Assembly (NCBI RefSeq): GCF_019393635.1
Contig: NC_057866.1
Coordinates: forward strand, 7,489,723-7,553,722
Direction of reading: 5' to 3'
Source: Dromiciops gliroides
Taxonomy: Eukaryota > Chordata > Mammalia > Microbiotheria > Microbiotheriidae
DNA length: 64,000 nucleotides
The position numbers and the translations under genes were made by a program. The notes under the pieces were generated by a model. It made no database searches. It saw nothing but the letters and a program-made list of their open reading frames with translations, and was not told the origin of the DNA. Below are positions 55,205 through 64,000 of the stretch, piece by piece. The stretch's first letter is position 1. Each line of letters begins with the position of its first letter.

Positions 55205-55665
55205 ATTATGGGAAATAATAAGCCCTACACCCTTTTTTCTCCTTTTTGCATTAATTTATTCCTCCTTTTAACCTCCCTTCCCTTCTTGAAACCCTCAGAA
55301 TAGAACCAATCCATTCCTATTCTTACTTAACTCTCTCAATGCTTTTTTTGAAAACATTAAGATTCTGAAGGGACACTTGTTTCTTCTTCCTCTATCTGAA
55401 TGTTAGCACTGCATCCTCCTATAGCTCCCCCAATGACCTCTTGGGAGAAGCAGAGAGATTTCTTTCTCTTTCTCCTTCATCAGTCATGGCATCTATCAGT
55501 AAAGCAAAGATACCTGGTGCAGTCCAGGTTTGAATTCAGGAGTTGGAGAAAGTTTTTGAAGGAGATCCCTATACCTTAACCAGCAGGTAATAAGTAGGAT
55601 GGAGAATTTTGGTCAGTCATATGATCAAAGCTGCTGGGGCAGTAGGAAAGACTCCAGTTAGTGGG
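55205..55665. other. Unassigned stretch
   Basis: No gene or named repeat. Confidence 0.3.
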
Positions 55666-55667
55666 CA

Positions 55668-55704
55668 GCAGAGAGGGAGAGAGGGAAGGAGGGAGGGAGG
55701 GAGG

Positions 55705-55759
<55 letters not shown>

Positions 55760-55995
55760 GGACAGAGGGAGGGAGAAAGGAAAAGAGGGAGGGAGAAAGG
55801 GAAAGAGGGAGAGGGAAAGGAGAGAGAAAAAAGAAGGAGGGAGGGAGAGAGGGAAAGAAAGAAGAAGGGAGGAAGAAGGAACAAGGAGAAGAAAGTAGAA
55901 GGGGGAGAGAAAAAAGAGAGAGGGAGTGAAAGAAGAAGAGAGGAATAGAGGGGGAGAAAGACAGAGAGAGGGAAGGAGGGAGGGAGAGAGAGAAC
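55668..55995 (+). repeat. Long polypurine tract (GGGA/GA)n
   Basis: Some 330 bases almost wholly of A and G on this strand, with a pure (GA)n core of about 50 bases at 55710-55758. Its long frames of R/E/G or L/S/P are artefacts. Confidence 0.97.
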
Positions 55996-56241
55996 TCCAA
56001 CAGACATCCACATAGTTGAAGCTACCTGTCACTACTGTGTCAGGCTTCCAGGCCATTCTTCCAATCTTTTTCCCCCACTCCTTATCTATTGCTACTTTCT
56101 GTCCAGGTATTCTGTAGTATCGTCCAGTGATAATACTGATTTGTTTCTATCTCTACTGATCACCACCTAAATGCTCTCCCCCATGGGGGTCCCTGGGTTT
56201 CCTTACATTTCTTGACTATCTCTTTAATATAGAATGTCACT

Positions 56242-56391
56242 GGGGCAGCTAGGTGGTGCAGTAGACAGAGCACTGGCCCTAGATTCAGGAGGACCTGAGT
56301 TCAAATCCGGCCTCAGACACTCAACACTTACTAGCTGTGTGACCCTGGGCAAGTCACTTAACCCCAATTGCCCTGCCAAAAAAAAAAACCA
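56242..56391 (+). repeat. CORE-type SINE, sense
   Basis: Complete. Target duplication AATATAGAATGTCAC on both sides. Confidence 0.96.
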
Positions 56392-56592
56392 AAACAATAT
56401 AGAATGTCACCGTCCCACTCCCACCTATGGTTTTCCATTTGAGTAAGGTATACCCTTCCAGTCATGTTGCAGTCATGGATCTCATCCCACCATGTCTCCC
56501 AGATGAGGTCAGGTTTGGCCTTGCTTGTTAGCCAAGTTAAGTAATATTTGTGTACGGACATTTGAGACCATGGGTAATCTCTGGCTCCTTTA

Positions 56593-56607
56593 TTGGATTT
56601 TTTTTTT

Positions 56608-56644
<37 letters not shown>

Positions 56645-56774
56645 GCAATGGGGGTTAAGTGACTTGCCCAGAGTCACACAGCTAGTAAGTGTCAAGTGTC
56701 TGAGGCCGGATTTGAACTCAGGTACTCCTGAATCCAGGGCCGGTGCTTTAACCACTGCGCCATCTAGCTGCCCC
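56593..56774 (-). repeat. CORE-type SINE, antisense
   Basis: Very long T-run (over 40), body, TAGCTGCCCC. CTCCTTTATTGGATT on both sides. Confidence 0.96.
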
Positions 56775-57881
56775 TCCTTTATTGGATTCTATGTGTTCAT
56801 TTCTCCTGTTTTTCCTCTTCCCATGTTGTCGTTAGTCTCTGTGCACCCTAACTTGGGTGAGCACATGTGGCCAGTCTTCTCTTTCTCCCATCCTTATCAG
56901 TTTAAAATCTTTGATCAGATTTGCAAGATTTGAGGCAAATACATTCTATGTAGGCCAATTAGATGCCCTCCATCTCTGTCCAGGAGCTCATTATCCCTAC
57001 ATGCTAAGCCATGATTCAGAAATCCAAACTGTTCTCAGACCCTCCTTCCCAGCTCTGCTTTCTTTTCTTTCTGATGAAGCCTTTGACTTCTACTGAAAAC
57101 AGTGAGGATCACACCCAGCTCATAAATATTCTTTACCAATGCTTTCTAGAATCTTTCTGGAAGTATCACTGGGGCCCACATGAATCAACAGCTGTAGGCA
57201 GCACTTAGCTGGTTTGACAAGTCTTGAAATGGTCTGATTTAAGCCCTGATTACCTACCCTGTGAACACCTTTCTAGTATTTATTATGATGACAGATAGCT
57301 GCCTTGGTTCCCTCAACCACTGCTGTTCGTTTCATCTTTAGCTGACAGTTCTTGGTTTCACCCTCATCTAGTGACACTTGAAGATCCACTGCCTCTCAGT
57401 GATAGTTCCCCTGGGTAGTGGAGCCATGTTGGAAACTAAGGAAGAGCTGAGTTCAAATTTGACTTTGGGCTTTTATTGTGTGACTCTGGGCCAGTGACAA
57501 CATCTCTGAGGCTTGGTTCCTGGATGCCTTGCTGTATTTTCCTCACGGGCTCATGTGAAACAAGCTTGCAACACATTATCCAAGATCAACAATAATGTTG
57601 TTGCTATCATTATCATTTTTGCAGGACAAACAACTGCCTCCTACTCAGAGGGGCCTCCTCTCCAAGAAGGGCCTTGAATCTTTTTCTCAGCTCCAAGAGC
57701 AGACTCATCCTTCTCTCCCTCTTTGCCCTCTGTCACATTCTTCTGCCCTCCACCCTCCTGAGGTCACCCAGATCATCCTTTTGCCTTAATAGATTCTCTT
57801 ACTTTTTGTTGAAGCCTCTCTGTCTTTTCTTTTTTTAAAAGGGACAGTCTTCAATCTCTCCGTTTTCTTCCTGGATCACCC
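56775..57881. other. Mostly unassigned stretch
   Basis: No recognisable gene. Parts of 57620-57790 are pyrimidine-rich and may be a diverged L2 end, not certain. Confidence 0.3.
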
Positions 57882-57884
57882 TTT

Positions 57885-57960
<76 letters not shown>

Positions 57961-58103
57961 TCGTCAGGTAATGAGGGTTAAGTGACTTGCCTAGGGTCAC
58001 ACAGCTAGTAAGTGTCAAGTGTAAGTGTCTGAGTCTGGATTTGAACTCAGGTCCTCCTGAATCCAGAGCCGGTGCTCTATCCACTGCACCACCTAGTTGC
58101 CCC
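57882..58103 (-). repeat. CORE-type SINE, antisense, with (TTTC)n tail
   Basis: About 75 bases of CTTT repeats form the reversed tail, then body and TAGTTGCCCC. A small internal duplication GTGTAAGTGTC. TCCTGGATCAC before and TTCTTGGATCAC after. Confidence 0.95.
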
Positions 58104-58116
58104 ATTCTTGGATCAC

Positions 58117-58269
58117 TTTTTTTTTTTTTTTGGTGAGGCAATTGGGGTTAAATGACTTGCCCAGGGTCACACACAGCTAGTAAGTGTTAAGTGCCTGAGG
58201 TCGAATTTGAACTCAGGTACTCCTGACTCCAGGGCCGGTGCTCTATCCACTGCGCCACCTAGCTGCCCC
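58117..58269 (-). repeat. CORE-type SINE, antisense
   Basis: Second copy in the same direction, beginning just beyond the target duplication of its neighbour. Ends TAGCTGCCCC. Confidence 0.95.
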
Positions 58270-58284
58270 TATAGTAGAGAATTC

Positions 58285-58929
58285 TAACAAGAGATGATCC
58301 ATTGGAGAAGGAAATGACAAACCACTCCAGCATATTTGTCAAGAAAACCCCATGGACAGAACTAAAATGATAAAAGAGATGACACCGGAAGATGAGCCCC
58401 TCAGGTAGGAAGGTGTCCCATATGCTCCTGGGGAAGAGTGAAGGACAACTACAAGTAGCTCCAGTGCTAATGAAGTGGCTGGGCCAAAACTGGAAGGAAG
58501 CTCAGCTGTGGATGTGTCTGGTGAGGAAAGGACAGCCCGATGCTGCAAAGATCAATATTGCACGGGAACCTGGGAGGTAACATCTGAGCCAAGGTAAGCT
58601 GGATGGGGTCAAACAGGACATGGAAAGATTAAACACCAACACCTCAACTGTCAGGGAACTTGAATGGACAGGAATGAGTAAATTTAATTCAGGTGATCAT
58701 TATACAGACTGCTGTGAGCAAAGATCCCCTAGAGGAAATGGAGTAGCCCTCAGAGTCTATAAAAGGTGAGAAAAGCAGTACTGGGGTAGAATCTCAGACA
58801 TGACTGAATGATATCTGTTCTAATCCAAGGTAAACCATTCAACACCAAAGTAATACAAGACTAGGCTCCAACCACTGATGCTGAAGAGGTCAAAGTTAAT
58901 CTATAAAGACCTGCAGCATCTTCCAGAAA

Positions 58930-58977
<48 letters not shown>

Positions 58978-60478
58978 ACACAAAGACATCATATTCCTCA
59001 TATGGGGATTGGAATGCTAGAGGGGGAAATCAAAAGATAATTGGGATAGCAGGCGAGTTTGGCCTTGGAGTACAAAATGAAGCAGGGCAGGGACTGGGAG
59101 AGTTGGGTCAAGATGACTCACTGGCCATAGCAAATACTCTTTTTCAACAACCCCAAAGGCGACTCTTCATACGGACCTCACCAGATGGTCAATATAGAAA
59201 TCAGATTCATGATATGCTTTGCAGTCAAAGGTGGAGAAGCTCTATACAGTCAGTTAAAACAAGACCCAGAGCTGACTGTGGCTCAGATCGTGAACTTCTT
59301 ATTGCAAAAATTCAGACAAATTGAAGAAATCAGGGAAAACTATCAGACCATATAGGTATGACCTGAATACCATTCCTTATGAACATGAAGTGGAGGTGAG
59401 GAATAGGTTTAAGGGATCAGATCTAATAGACGGAGTGCCTGAAAAACTATGGACAGAGGTTCACAATATTGTATAGGAGGCAGCAATAAAAAACATTCCA
59501 AAGAAAAAGAAGAGCAGGAAAGCAAAATGCCAGTCCAGAGAGGCTTTACAAAGAGCTGAGGAAAAAAGAAAAGGGAAAGGAGAAAGGAAAAGATGTACCC
59601 AACTGAATGCAGAATTCCAGAAAATAGCAAGGAGAGATAAGAAGGTTTTCTTAAATGAGCAATGCAAAGAAATAGAAGAAAATAGAATGGAAAAGATAAA
59701 AGATCTCTTCAAGCAAATTAGAGATAACAAAGGAACATTTCATTCAAAAAATGGACATGATAAAAGACAAAAAGATAGGGACTTAGAAGTAGAAGAGATT
59801 AAGAAGAGGTGTCAAGAATATACAGAAAAAAACTATACAGGAAAGATCTTAACATCACTGACAACCATAATGGTGTAGTTGCTGATCTACATCCAGACAT
59901 CCTGGAGAATGAAGTCAAGTGGGCCTTAGGAAGCACTGCTAACAATAGGGAAATGAGGCTATAAGGAATTCCAGCTGAGCTATTTAAAATCCTAAAATAT
60001 GATGCCATTAAAGTGCTGCACTCAATATGCCTGCAAATTTGGAAAACTCAATAATGACCACTGGCTTGGAAAAGGTCAGTTTCTGTCCCAGTCCTAAAGA
60101 AGTCCAAAGACAAGGAATATTCAAATTACTGAACAATTGCATTCATTTCATGTGCCAGCAAGATTGTGCCTAAAATTCTGCAGGCTGGACTTCTGCAAAA
60201 TGTGAATTTATAATTACCAGAAGAGCAGGCTGGTTTTACAAGAGGCAATGAAACTGGAGACCAAATTGCCCAAATTCACTGGATTATGGAGACACCAAGG
60301 GGGTTCCAGAAAAAACATCTATTTCTTCTTCACTAAAGCCTTTGGCTGCATGAATCACAACAAAGAGATGAGAGTACTAGATCATCTTACTTGTCTCTTG
60401 AGGAACCTGTATGCAGACCAAGAAACAACAGTTAGAACTGAACATGGAGCAACTGATTGGTTTAAGATTGGAAATAGG
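58285..60478 (+). mobile_element. RTE (BovB-like) LINE fragment
   Basis: Begins with GGAGAAGGAAATGACAAACC, the motif shared with MAR1-like SINEs. An endonuclease C-terminal and linker region (EVRNRF-like, then WTEVHNIV) follows around 59390-59480. Reverse transcriptase start appears at 60240-60480 (CFTDYAKAFD-like block seen as FTKAFGCMNHNKEM, then DHLTCLLRNLYADQETTVR). It stops just before the QGC motif. Frameshifts and stops are frequent; interrupted by a (CA)n run. Confidence 0.82.
58928..58973 (+). repeat. (CA)n microsatellite
   Basis: About 22 CA dinucleotides within the RTE element. Confidence 0.97.
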
Positions 60479-60638
60479 TAACAGTAGCATTGCACAATGA
60501 TCAACTATGGTTGATTTAGCTCTTCTCAGCAATACAATGATCCAACACAATTCCAAAAGACTCATGATGGAAAATGCTCTCCACATCCAGAGAAGGAATG
60601 ATGGAGTCTGAATGCAAATCAAAGCAGATGATTTTCAC

Positions 60639-60669
<31 letters not shown>

Positions 60670-60836
60670 CTTTTCCCTTTTGTTCTGTTTCTTCTTTCAC
60701 AAAATGACTAATGTGGAAATATGTTTACATGATTGCACACATATAACCTATACCAGTTGCTTACCATCTTGGGGAGGGAGGATGGGAGGGAGGGAGAAAA
60801 AATTGGAAATCAAAATCTTATTAAAAAGTGAATGTA
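60479..60836 (+). mobile_element. L1 3' UTR tail, sense
   Basis: GATTTAGCTCTTCTCAGC, GACTCATGATGGAAAATGC, a (TG)n run at 60640-60669, TAACCTATACCAG and a G-rich run: the L1 3' UTR. It directly follows the RTE break. Confidence 0.9.
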
Positions 60837-60988
60837 GGGGCAGCTATGTGATGCAGTGGATAGAGCATGGGTCTTGAAGTCAGGAGGACCTGAATTCAAA
60901 TCCAGCCTCAGACACTTGACACTTACTAGCTGTGTGACCCTGGGCAAGTCACTTAACCCCAATTGCCTCACCCCCCCCCAAAAAAAAA
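60837..60988 (+). repeat. CORE-type SINE, sense
   Basis: AAAAAGTGAATGT on both sides is the target duplication. Confidence 0.96.
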
Positions 60989-61194
60989 GTGAATGTTGAC
61001 AGGATTCCTGGAAGTTAGTTCAAGAAGGATGGGGTGGTCTCATGTGATTCTGCCACCATTCTGGGACAGGTGGAATTGTTAGGAAAACTTTCCTCCCACA
61101 TCCATCTTCCAACCCCTGCCCCCTGCCCTCCCAGTTCTGCCCTCTGGGGCCAAGCAGTATCCCATGACAGCTTTTTGGACAACAAATGGACATT

Positions 61195-61320
61195 ATGTTT
61201 TATACTTACCAATGTTCTTGCCTCCTTCCCTTTTCTAGGTCATAAGCTTTTGGAGGACAGGGTGTGTCTCATTTTGTCTCTGAACCTATGGCACCCAAGC
61301 AAGGCGTTGCACACTAGAGG
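61195..61320 (+). repeat. L2-like 3' fragment
   Basis: AAGCTTTTGGAGGACAGGG, GTCTCATTTTGTCTCTG: diverged L2 end. Confidence 0.55.
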
Positions 61321-61585
61321 ATAATAACAACCTTTATACTGTGTGCCAGGCCCTGGGCTAAGAACTTTATAAATATGATCTCATTTACTCCTCACAATAA
61401 TGCTGGGAGGTAGGGGCTGTTATTATCCCTATTTTACAGGTGAGGAAACGGAGGGAAACAGAGGTGAAGTGACTTGCTCAGGGTCATACAGCTTGTAAGT
61501 GTCTGAGGATAGACTTTAACTCAGGTCTTCCTCACTCCAGGCTTGGCACTCTATCCATTGGGGTGCCACCTAGCTGCCTCTAGAC
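61321..61585 (-). repeat. MIR-like SINE, antisense
   Basis: CTGTGTGCCAGGCCCTGG, TTACTCCTCACAATAATG, ATTTTACAGGTGAGGAAAC, CACCTAGCTGCCTC. Nearly full length. Confidence 0.9.
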
Positions 61586-61639
61586 TGCTCTGATTCTAGG
61601 AACCCAATCCATTTTTGTTAGAATGAATGGCCAAAATAA

Positions 61640-61960
61640 GATGTTAAAGGGATCCCAAGATGTGACAGTCACCTTGCTCCATACACTCTGTCCCTCTCTG
61701 GTCCTGAGTCATACTCTGTCTTCTTGCCACAACACCTCTTCACAGGCTATTCCTGAAACCTCCTCACTCCTTCTTTGCCTGTGCCTTTCTTTATCATCCT
61801 TTAAATCTGAACTCAAATGGCAGGAGGTCTCCCTTGGTCCCCTTAATTAGTAATAACCTTCCCTCTCAGACCTACCAAATCACTTTGTCTACACCTGTCT
61901 CTGATGCACTTAAAATTGTAGACCATAGAAACTTTGGGGCATTCCCCTGTAGCTGCCCAT
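61640..61960 (+). repeat. L2-like fragment
   Basis: CCTTTAAATCTGAACTCAAA, GAGGTCTCCCTTGGTCC and CAAATCACTTTGTCTACAC suit L2. Confidence 0.6.
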
Positions 61961-62559
61961 TCTTGAAGGCCAGTTGGGTCCCTAATCTCCCATGTCTCCC
62001 CTTCGGGACTTTAGGGGAACCCCCAAGGAGGTGGGGAGTCTTTCATTGGCTCAACCCCCATTCTGGTGTGTTCCTTCTCCTGTCAAGCACCAGTGATCAG
62101 TGCTCCAGCATTGTTTAATCAATGAACATCATTTAAATTTTACAAGGATGCTCTGTCATCCAGGTATGTGTGTGCCTGGGTGTTAACCAAACGTGTGTAC
62201 ACAGGCAATACTACCAGCCCCAAAAAGGGGCAGGCCTGTGTCTCGTAGGCAGAGATGACAGGTATGGGGGATTGGGGGACAACAGGAGTGGGCGGTCCTC
62301 TTGCTAGGGAGGCTTTTATCTCTTTTTATCTCAGCAATGTCCTGGGGCCTCCTGTCTTCTCCCATACCCCTCCTTCCCCAGGAGAGAAGGGACCTCCCGG
62401 CAGGCCCCTGGACTCTTGTTTTCTGCTGGCGTGAGTCTGCTTACCTCCCCTTTCAGCTTCCCCCTTCCCCTTCCTGTTCTCTAGGCGCCCTAAGCCTCGA
62501 GATGCCACATGTCATTGCCTTCGGAGCATTCTGTATCTCGGAGCAGAGAATATTGAAAC
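61961..62559. other. Unassigned stretch
   Basis: No gene or named repeat recognised. Confidence 0.3.
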
Positions 62560-62850
62560 GAGGGTCAAAAACAAGTTCTTGTCTTGGTTCTGCCACTTTC
62601 TTATCTGGGTAGCCTTGGGCAAGGCAGGCATCCCTCTTTGAGACTCAGTTTTCTCCTTTAGGGTTCCCTGTTATTCCCTGACTCAACAATAGTAACAACA
62701 GTAGCCAAGATTTCTCCTTTGAGTCTCACAGCTCTGTGAGGTTTATAGACCTTATAGATGGGGAATCTCAGACTCAGAGAGGCAAGTGATTTGCCCAGGG
62801 TCATACAGCCTATGTCTGAGGAAGGACTTGGACCAGATTCTCTCTTCACT
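62560..62850. repeat. Two MIR-like blocks, opposite directions
   Basis: Sense piece at 62565-62660 (GTAGCCTTGGGCAAGGC). Antisense piece at 62690-62850 (AGACTCAGAGAGGCAAG, TTGCCCAGGGTCATACAG). Confidence 0.7.
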
Positions 62851-63429
62851 CCTGAGATAGACTCTAACTCTCTCAAGGGTAGACCAACATTCCCAACACG
62901 GCACATCTAGAGGGTAGCAGTGAAGTGAGACAATTTAAGCTGCATAGACAAGCCATTACTTATGGGCCCTCCCATCTCAGCCAATGTGCTTGGGCCAGGT
63001 AGGTTATGGGTCAAAGACACCCAGTCTTTAGAAGATTAAGCAAGTTGATGGGTAGGTAGGCAAAGAGGGTGGTGGTGAAACTGATGGGAGTTTCCCACAA
63101 GGGGAGTGGAATTGGGTGTGTCTTTGGCTATGGAGTTGTTGAAGTAAAGCAAAGAAATATGAGTTGGGTTATCAAAATATGAAGAGAGGCTAATTGGCTG
63201 TAAACTCCTAAGTCAGTGCCTAGGGCTGAAGTGCAAACTCCCACAGGTAGTTCGAAGAAACAAGGCTGAAAATCTCAACCATTAGGAAGAGCGATGGAAA
63301 CTGGGCAGGATCTGGTACTGAGGGAACAGTATCGGCATTGCCGTCTGTGTCCGGTGTGTGGAGGTTGTTCTTCCTGGAGGGAAGGGTGAAGGAGGCACTT
63401 AGAAAGCACTTCATAAATGCTTGTTGACT
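62851..63429. other. Unassigned stretch
   Basis: No gene recognised. GCACTTCATAAATGCTTG at 63405 may be an L2 terminus remnant. Confidence 0.3.
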
Positions 63430-63995
63430 AAGTGACTAACACAGAGTCAGGTTCCAAGAGGTTCTTTGATGGGTTCGAGTATTGGGTTGAATCCAATGTG
63501 ACGGAATTCCACAGGTGCAAATGGAAAGTCTTACATTTGGGGACAAAACTATCTACTTCACAAGTATAAGAGGGAGCAGACTATTGTTTTGGAAAGAGGT
63601 CAGGGGTTTGATCGCTACAATCTCCATGAGTCAGTAAAAAACCAAACAATGTGGGGCACTGAGAGGTGGAGTTTCCCTGGAGGTAGAGATGACTGTCCCA
63701 TTGACCTAGGCCTTAATCAGATCTCACCTGGAGCACCGGGTTCAATCCTGGGCCCTGTGGTGAAGAAAGACATTGTGGTGAAGGAAGGGCTTGGAGTCCC
63801 TGACAGATGAGGATGGGCTGGAGTAACTGGGAATGGTTATCCAGCAGAAGAGAAGACCCAGGTGGGATAAGACAGCTCCCTTCACCAATTAGAAATAGTC
63901 TTATGTAAAGGAAAGGTTCAGCTTGTTCCATTTGGACCCAGAAGGCTTTAGAACTAGGAGAAATGGGAAGAAGTCCAAGGGGGTTCACACCTCTT
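63430..63995 (+). repeat. CR1/L3 LINE 3' end
   Basis: CAGATCTCACCTGGAGCACC, GGTTCAATCCTGGGCCC, AAGAAAGACATTGTGG and AGAGAAGACCCAGGTGGG follow the CR1/L3 3' terminal order. Continues toward the window edge. Confidence 0.75.
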
Positions 63996-64000
63996 GGACA

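Noticed and set aside
55576..56056. Long SLSLSL / EREREG frames
   Set aside because: Translations of the polypurine tract in different frames.
17141..64000. Expected neighbours of UNC93B1 (ALDH3B family, NDUFS8)
   Set aside because: I looked for their characteristic motifs and saw none; the remaining sequence reads as repeats and unique noncoding DNA.

Overview
The window is mammalian nuclear DNA, almost certainly from a marsupial and more likely an Australian than an American one. It carries about thirty copies of a short tRNA-derived CORE-type SINE that begins GGGGCAGCTAGGTGG, has a B-box-like GTTCAAATC and ends in an A-rich tail, in both orientations and often with target-site duplications. 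I recall this as the WSINE/WALLSI type of Australian marsupials (memory, not a search). Around these lie MIR-like SINEs, MAR1-like SINEs with an RTE-type tail, marsupial L1, L2, CR1/L3, an RTE (BovB-like) LINE and several LTR elements. There are no bacterial features.

Region 1 (1534-17140, plus strand) holds the only recognisable protein-coding gene: the marsupial orthologue of UNC93B1, the multispanning ER protein that escorts nucleic-acid-sensing Toll-like receptors to endolysosomes. All eleven coding exons can be placed, each bounded by AG and GT, in the human order. A CpG-rich segment covers the first exon. The coding sequence as written does not stay in frame: about two dozen 1-2 base insertions or deletions are spread over nearly all exons, although codons between them remain conserved. 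Indel-dominated damage with intact splice sites suggests uncorrected sequencing error more than pseudogene decay, but the window alone cannot settle this. Introns contain MIR and SINE copies, a tetranucleotide tract, a 33-bp minisatellite and antisense L1 pieces.

Region 2 (17141-34900) is gene-free in my reading. It holds a 5'-truncated L1 with a clear target-site duplication, inserted into the 5' part of a longer L1 that has lost its reverse-transcriptase domain; an inverted repeat with a different SINE in each arm; and many young SINEs.

Region 3 (34900-45400) contains an old L2 split by a young, short endogenous retrovirus on the minus strand. Its two LTRs are about 99% identical and flanked by a 4-bp duplication, and it keeps a degenerate Gag zinc knuckle. 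The same L2 carries a 27-bp minisatellite that seems to have grown from its own sequence. Further L2 pieces and a probable solo LTR follow.

Region 4 (45400-64000) is a repeat graveyard. An L1 at 48765-52228 has been hit by four later insertions that can be put in order (two sense L1 tails, one antisense L1, one solo LTR). An antisense L1 at 52460-54063 carries a probable 3' transduction. Also present are a long purine tract, an RTE LINE and a CR1/L3 3' end. I found no CRISPR array, toxin, operon or novel gene system. The most interesting content is the UNC93B1 damage pattern and the layered transposon history.
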